18,170 nt of DNA from Lachnospiraceae bacterium. Its GTDB lineage: Bacteria > Bacillota > Clostridia > Lachnospirales > Lachnospiraceae. Of this stretch, positions 15,327 to 18,170 are shown in pieces. The stretch covers positions 1 through 18,170 of the forward strand of contig JAAVYC010000229.1 in the NCBI GenBank assembly GCA_022790905.1, in the 5' to 3' direction. A program made the position numbers and the translations under genes. A model generated the notes under the pieces. That model ran no database searches. It was not told the DNA's origin and worked only from the letters and a program-made list of their open reading frames with translations. Positions within the stretch are counted from its first letter, which is position 1, and each line of letters opens with the position of its first letter.

Positions 15327-16934
15327 TTACTGTAACAGGGAAAGAACGCCCTGTGTAGACTGATTTGCCTGTGCAAGCATAGACTGTCCAGCCTGTGCAA
15401 GAATTGTATTCTTGCTGTATTCCACCATAAGTTCAGCCATATCTGTATCACGGATACGTGATTCGGCTGCCGTGGTATTCTCCACAACATTGTCAAGATT
15501 TGCAATGGTGTGCTCTAAACGATTCTGAACTGCACCGAGTGCGGAACGCTGTTTGGATACCATTTTAATGGCGTCTGCAATGGTATCGATCGCTTTTGTC
15601 GCATCTTCTTCTGTCATCAGCCCTGTCTCTTTCAGAGTGTCCACGCCGATTCCACTTGCGGAGATAGATTGAATTTTGACCTGAATCTTATTGTCCACTG
15701 CGGATTCCGAACCCACATGAAGGCTGAACTCCAGATCATCGTTCGTATTTACCGTTTTTGGCTCGGTAATCTTAACCCAATTTTCAATCTGATCTGCACC
15801 GATTTCTGTCAAAGTATCTGTTCCATCTGTTGTCTTTCTATAAATTCCGCCCTGGTATACGCCATCCTGAAAATAAGAAGAAGCATCTGTAATATTTTTT
15901 CCATCCTTATCTACTAATGGATTTGAATCAGCGGTAAAATAATCTCCCAGGTCTGCCTCTGCAATCTTTTTTGCATCTACCTGGTCACCATATTCACCTG
16001 TGGTAGTTGCCGCAACACTATAAAGTACCTTTCCCTCTTTATACTTTAAAGCTCCATCGACTACTTCAATGTAATCTTCAAGACTTCCTTCTACGGCCGC
16101 TGATGCCGCTGTTCCTTGTACTGAATCTATTCCAGTGCTCGCTGTACCACCACCAGCATTTGCTACTGTCAAATTTGCCGCTGTTACAAAAGTAATTCCC
16201 GCTTTTGCTGAGACAGTTCCATCATCAGCTACAGTAAAATAAGTATCCAAATCAGCATCCGTTACTTCTACATGATCGGTAGCCGCCGTACCACCACCTG
16301 AAGGACTTACAAATAATTTATTAGCCCCCAATGTAGCCGTATCCAATGCCATAGAAGCTGCTGTTGCACCGGCACTAGCTTTAACGGCATCCGTCTCTCC
16401 ACCGGCATATGCATCTTTACCCGCAACATTGGCAAACGTAACTTTCTGCGCGTCGATTGCCTGCTGAGTCCACTCATACTTGTACTCACCAATGGTCTTT
16501 GTGATTGGTTTATTCTCATCACCTTTTAACAGATAAATCTCATTAAATTTTGTTGTTGCAGACACACGGTCAATCTCTGTTACCAACTGATCAATTTCAT
16601 CCTGAATGGCCTGACGATCATCTACACTATTTGTACCGTTGGAAGCCTGTACTGCCAGTTCATTCATACGCTGTAGCATAGAGTGAACCTCCGTCAAAGC
16701 TCCCTCAGCTGTCTGTACTGCGGAGATTCCGTCCTGTGCGTTAGTAGACGCCCTGTCTAATCCGCGGATCTGTTTTCTCATCTTTTCAGAGATGGTAAGT
16801 CCTGCAGCGTCATCCGCTGCACGATTGATTTTGTAACCGGATGAAAGCTTTTCTGTTGTCTTGGACTGCGCTCCTGTTGTGATTCCGAGCATTCTGCTCG
16901 CGTTCATTGCCTGCATGTTGTGTTGTACTACCAT
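15327..16934 (-). CDS. fliC: Flagellin
   Basis: 535 residues. The conserved N-terminal D0/D1 part (1 to ~140) opens MVVQHNMQAMNASRMLGITT and has KLSSGYKINRAADDAAGLTI. The C-terminal D1/D0 part (~440-535) has RIRDTDMAELMVEYSKNTIL and ends STQGVLSLLQ. The middle (~141-440) is a hypervariable Ala/Thr/Asp/Gly-rich surface region with three related motifs. The D1 segment LQRMNELAVQASNGTN (~87-102) with IDRVS (~121-125) corresponds to the TLR5-facing surface of other flagellins. The protein is exported through the flagellar type III system and forms the filament. AAGGAGG precedes the ATG. The gene lies 93 bases after csrA with no clear promoter between, so it is probably co-transcribed with csrA. 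No FliW gene is in the window. Confidence 0.97.
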   Translation of the reverse strand: MVVQHNMQAMNASRMLGITTGAQSKTTEKLSSGYKINRAADDAAGLTISEKMRKQIRGLDRASTNAQDGISAVQTAEGALTEVHSMLQRMNELAVQASNGTNSVDDRQAIQDEIDQLVTEIDRVSATTKFNEIYLLKGDENKPITKTIGEYKYEWTQQAIDAQKVTFANVAGKDAYAGGETDAVKASAGATAASMALDTATLGANKLFVSPSGGGTAATDHVEVTDADLDTYFTVADDGTVSAKAGITFVTAANLTVANAGGGTASTGIDSVQGTAASAAVEGSLEDYIEVVDGALKYKEGKVLYSVAATTTGEYGDQVDAKKIAEADLGDYFTADSNPLVDKDGKNITDASSYFQDGVYQGGIYRKTTDGTDTLTEIGADQIENWVKITEPKTVNTNDDLEFSLHVGSESAVDNKIQVKIQSISASGIGVDTLKETGLMTEEDATKAIDTIADAIKMVSKQRSALGAVQNRLEHTIANLDNVVENTTAAESRIRDTDMAELMVEYSKNTILAQAGQSMLAQANQSTQGVLSLLQ

Positions 16935-16939
16935 AATGT

Positions 16940-16985
16940 ACCTCCTTGTGATTTGAAAATAAAATGATTCCTGAATTCCTTTTCC
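16940..16985 (-). promoter_or_regulatory. Putative CsrA-binding leader of flagellin
   Basis: The minus-strand leader holds four GGA triplets within ~45 bases (complements at 16983-16985, 16977-16979, 16969-16971, and in the Shine-Dalgarno at 16943-16945). The last lies in ACAAGGAGGT (16949-16940), which matches 9 of 12 positions of the CsrA consensus RUACARGGAUGU when extended. By analogy with the hag leader of B. subtilis, CsrA bound here would block ribosome entry. Inference from motif and gene adjacency. Confidence 0.5.
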
Positions 16986-17001
16986 GGATTCTCTATAATA
17001 A

Positions 17002-17023
17002 GCAGCACCCCCGGGTGGTCTGC
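17002..17023 (-). other. GC-rich stem-loop between csrA and flagellin
   Basis: Minus strand GCAG and CACCC pair with GGGTG and CTGC, leaving a 2-base bulge and a tight GG turn. It begins 4 bases after the csrA stop. The following TTATTATAG is only weakly T-rich, so it could be a leaky terminator or an RNA-processing or stability element between the two genes. Confidence 0.5.
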
Positions 17024-17027
17024 ATTA

Positions 17028-17309
17028 TTACCCTTCTATCGTCTTGATCCGTTTGCGCTCCTCTGCGAGAATCGCGTTAATCTTTGCCCGCGCTTCCTGT
17101 GAGAGTTCTCTTTCTTTTTTGTACTTGCGCATTGGCACCTTTCGCGTTCCGCCTTCCATCACTTTTACTGCATTGCTTCTTAAGACTTTGAGTGATTTTG
17201 GTGCATCAACAAGCACTCTGGCATGTCTCGAAGTTCCTCCCGCAAATACGACCTTAATGTCTTCGCCGATCATCAGATATTCCCCTGCTTCCACGGTAAG
17301 TTTCAACAT
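17028..17309 (-). CDS. csrA: CsrA-family translational regulator, divergent, with basic C-terminal tail
   Basis: 93 residues from the ATG at 17309. An upstream in-frame start would add 15 residues, but AGGAGG sits 10 bases before the inner ATG and CsrA homology begins there. The CsrA core (1 to ~50) is MLKLTVEAGEYLMIGEDIKV with ARVLVDAPKSLKVLR. L4 and R44, needed for RNA binding in E. coli CsrA, are kept, but position 6 is Val instead of the usual Arg. Residues ~52-93 form a lysine/arginine-rich, helix-prone tail absent from typical 60-75-residue CsrA. It probably controls the flagellin mRNA next door. The leader carries one arm of a recombination site, so its transcription may depend on DNA inversion. 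Confidence 0.85.
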   Translation of the reverse strand: MLKLTVEAGEYLMIGEDIKVVFAGGTSRHARVLVDAPKSLKVLRSNAVKVMEGGTRKVPMRKYKKERELSQEARAKINAILAEERKRIKTIEG

Positions 17310-17318
17310 ATGATACAA

Positions 17319-17328
17319 ACCTCCTTGT
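17319..17328 (-). promoter_or_regulatory. csrA ribosome binding site resembling a CsrA target
   Basis: ACAAGGAGGT, identical over ten bases to the flagellin Shine-Dalgarno region. It fits the ACARGGA core of CsrA sites and could allow autoregulation, but it is also simply a strong ribosome binding site. Confidence 0.35.
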
Positions 17329-17340
17329 TTTCTTTTCCTC

Positions 17341-17381
17341 AAGAGATGCAACACTTTATAAAAACTGTTGCATTGTCTCAG
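17341..17381. repeat. Left recombination site of a putative invertible segment
   Basis: Imperfect palindrome. Inner arms ATGCAACA (17346-17353) and TGTTGCAT (17366-17373) flank the 12-base spacer CTTTATAAAAAC (17354-17365). The arms extend outward as GAGA on the left and GTCTC on the right with a 2-base offset. The inverse complement of this block recurs at 18123-18160. Two arms around a short asymmetric spacer is the usual shape of a tyrosine-recombinase core site. It lies in the csrA leader, 32 bases upstream of the csrA start. Confidence 0.75.
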
Positions 17382-17396
17382 CCTGGCAGCTTTGAC

Positions 17397-17425
17397 TTGA
17401 ATTTGTTTTCTAAAACTGCTATTTT
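17397..17425 (+). promoter_or_regulatory. Possible promoter of the recombinase gene
   Basis: Plus strand TTGAAT (17397-17402), 17-base spacer, TATTTT (17420-17425). A TG at 17417-17418 gives an extended -10. It lies ~65 bases before the recombinase ATG, inside the invertible segment. Only a moderate match. Confidence 0.45.
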
Positions 17426-17491
17426 ATGGATAAATTTGTCAGATTTATTCAGCACTGCCAGACTCATACACGAAAACAGGGGGGATATTCT

Positions 17492-18070
17492 ATGGGAACC
17501 ACACAACCAATTCGGGATTTAAAAGAATTAAAAGAACTAGAAAATTATTATTATGAGACAAAACAAAATTTGAGAAATTACGCTATGATTTGCTTAGGCG
17601 TAAATTGTGTACTGCGCATCAGCGATTTGCTGCAGCTGCGCTGGGGAGACGTCTATGATTTTTCTTCGGAAAAATATCGATACCACATTGTGGTAAAAGA
17701 ACACAAGACAGAAAAATGGACCAGAATTGCCCTGAATAAAAATGCCGTCATCGCGCTTGACCAATATAAGAAGAGCCTTCCACCATTACAGACGGATAGT
17801 TATCTGTTTCCAGGAAAAAAAGGATTTGCTCCGTTAAGTCGTTCCCAGGCATATCGCATTATCCGTCACGCTTCGGAAAACTTGAATCTAGACAAACATA
17901 TCAGTTGCCATTCTCTGCGCAAAACTTTTGGCTATCATGCCTGGAAAAATGGCGTTTCACCGGTTGTATTAATGGATATTTATAATCATTCTTCTTTTCA
18001 TGTCACCAAAAGATATCTGGGATTAGAACAGGAAGATAAGGACTCTGTGTTTCTTCAAATAAATCTATAA
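17492..18070 (+). CDS. Short tyrosine recombinase, catalytic domain only
   Basis: 192 residues from the ATG at 17492, preceded by a GGGGGG-type ribosome binding site; the frame is open 22 codons further without one. All six catalytic residues of the family are visible: R42 (LRISDLLQLRW), K72 (EHKTEKWTRI), H140 and R143 (HSLRKTFGYHA), H166 (YNHSS) and Y175 (TKRYLGL). The N-terminal core-binding (SAM-like) domain found in XerC/XerD-type enzymes is missing. The FimB/FimE-type inversion recombinases have the same compact size of about 200 residues. The gene is flanked by two inverted sites, which makes site-specific inversion of its own segment the most likely role. It is divergent from csrA. Confidence 0.9.
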   Translation: MGTTQPIRDLKELKELENYYYETKQNLRNYAMICLGVNCVLRISDLLQLRWGDVYDFSSEKYRYHIVVKEHKTEKWTRIALNKNAVIALDQYKKSLPPLQTDSYLFPGKKGFAPLSRSQAYRIIRHASENLNLDKHISCHSLRKTFGYHAWKNGVSPVVLMDIYNHSSFHVTKRYLGLEQEDKDSVFLQINL

Positions 18071-18088
18071 AAAATTTGCAAAAAGGTA

Positions 18089-18115
18089 TAAAGTTTTTTT
18101 TGTTTGTTCCGAAAT
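18089..18115 (+). promoter_or_regulatory. Sigma-28 (SigD/FliA)-like promoter facing out of the invertible segment
   Basis: TAAA (18089-18092), 15 bases, TCCGAAAT (18108-18115). This matches 10 of 12 positions of the flagellar sigma consensus TAAA-N15-GCCGATAT with exact spacing. The predicted start lies at the first bases of the right site. It now points to the right, out of the window; inversion would point it at csrA and flagellin. The region is AT-rich, so chance similarity is possible. Confidence 0.5.
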
Positions 18116-18122
18116 ATAAAAC

Positions 18123-18160
18123 AAGAGACACAACAGTTTTTATAAATTGTTGTGTCTCTT
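18123..18160. repeat. Right recombination site of the putative invertible segment
   Basis: Perfect 13-bp inverted arms, AAGAGACACAACA (18123-18135) and TGTTGTGTCTCTT (18148-18160), around the 12-base spacer GTTTTTATAAAT (18136-18147). Read on the opposite strand the spacer is ATTTATAAAAAC, identical at 11 of 12 positions to the left site's spacer, and the arm cores match apart from a few bases. The two sites are therefore inverted copies. A T-run for termination is absent (TTATTC follows), which argues against a simple terminator. Confidence 0.75.
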
Positions 18161-18170
18161 ATTCTTTACC

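Larger units (their letters stand above)
17354..18147. mobile_element. Putative invertible DNA segment carrying its own recombinase
   Basis: About 0.78 kb between two oppositely oriented, near-identical sites. It contains the tyrosine recombinase gene, the recombinase promoter at one end, and an outward-facing sigma-28-like promoter at the other. Inverted site orientation predicts inversion, not excision. In the given orientation the recombinase reads away from csrA–flagellin. After inversion both the recombinase and the sigma-28-like promoter would read toward them. The sequence geometry is direct evidence; the switching activity is inference. Confidence 0.65.

Noticed and set aside
17002..17023. 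Definite terminator separating csrA from flagellin
   Set aside because: The stem is good but the downstream tract TTATTATAG is too poor in T to call efficient termination, and no independent flagellin promoter was found after it.
18123..18160. Hairpin read as a terminator for the recombinase gene
   Set aside because: The stem is strong, but the following bases TTATTC are not a T-run, the 12-base loop is long, and the loop sequence is conserved in inverted orientation at the other site, which a terminator would not require.
17341..18160. attL/attR of an integrated element
   Set aside because: The two sites are in opposite orientation, which predicts inversion, not integration/excision, and the segment carries only the recombinase gene.

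Overview
The window looks like a chromosomal segment of a flagellated, low-GC Gram-positive bacterium of the class Clostridia, most likely a Lachnospiraceae. The reasons are the gene order ackA–DUF177–rpmF–(…)–plsX, a SpoVB-like flippase, TmcAL, a NifS–NifU–MnmA operon, strong AGGAGG ribosome binding sites, and a flagellin whose first ~130 residues have the motif pattern of gut Lachnospiraceae flagellins. I cannot name the species. Nearly all genes lie on the minus strand. The exceptions are tmcAL, the spoVB-like gene and the terminal recombinase.

Layout, left to right. Bases 1-591 hold the start of plsX. Bases 668-1923 hold a two-gene unit: a DUF624 membrane protein and a GNAT acetyltransferase with a C-terminal glycine-rich membrane hairpin. 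This unit sits between plsX and rpmF, behind the rpmF terminator. Bases 2039-4045 hold rpmF, DUF177 and ackA, with near-consensus promoters. tmcAL diverges from ackA and converges on mnmA. nifS–nifU–mnmA (8291 down to 5535) form a sulfur-transfer operon. A SpoVB-like flippase diverges from nifS and converges on cysK with one base between the stop codons. Next come a membrane-anchored MerR/DUF1648 regulator with a clear MerR-type operator, efp with its own promoter and terminator, and a pta-like–isochorismatase-like–yqeG operon. The Pta-like protein has lost several residues that are normally conserved in the active site.

The right end (14.9-18.17 kb) is the accessory-looking part. It contains a truncated flavodoxin, a 535-residue flagellin, a divergent CsrA, and a 192-residue tyrosine recombinase transcribed away from them. 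The recombinase gene is bracketed by two imperfect palindromic sites, about 17341-17381 and 18123-18160. Their 12-bp spacers match at 11 of 12 positions in opposite orientation, which is the geometry of an invertible segment. The left site is in the 5' leader of csrA–flagellin. A sigma-28-like promoter (TAAA-N15-TCCGAAAT, 18089-18115) lies just inside the right site and points outward. Inverting the segment would place this promoter directly upstream of csrA–flagellin. In the orientation given I find no convincing promoter facing csrA. My main hypothesis is a self-contained, recombinase-encoding, phase-variable switch for a csrA–flagellin unit. CsrA may then add a second, translational layer through GGA motifs in the flagellin leader.

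The remaining genes are mostly housekeeping. They group around acetate metabolism (ackA, the pta-like gene, and TmcAL, which consumes acetate), sulfur flow (CysK to NifS to NifU and MnmA) and translation (rpmF, efp, and two tRNA wobble-base modification enzymes).
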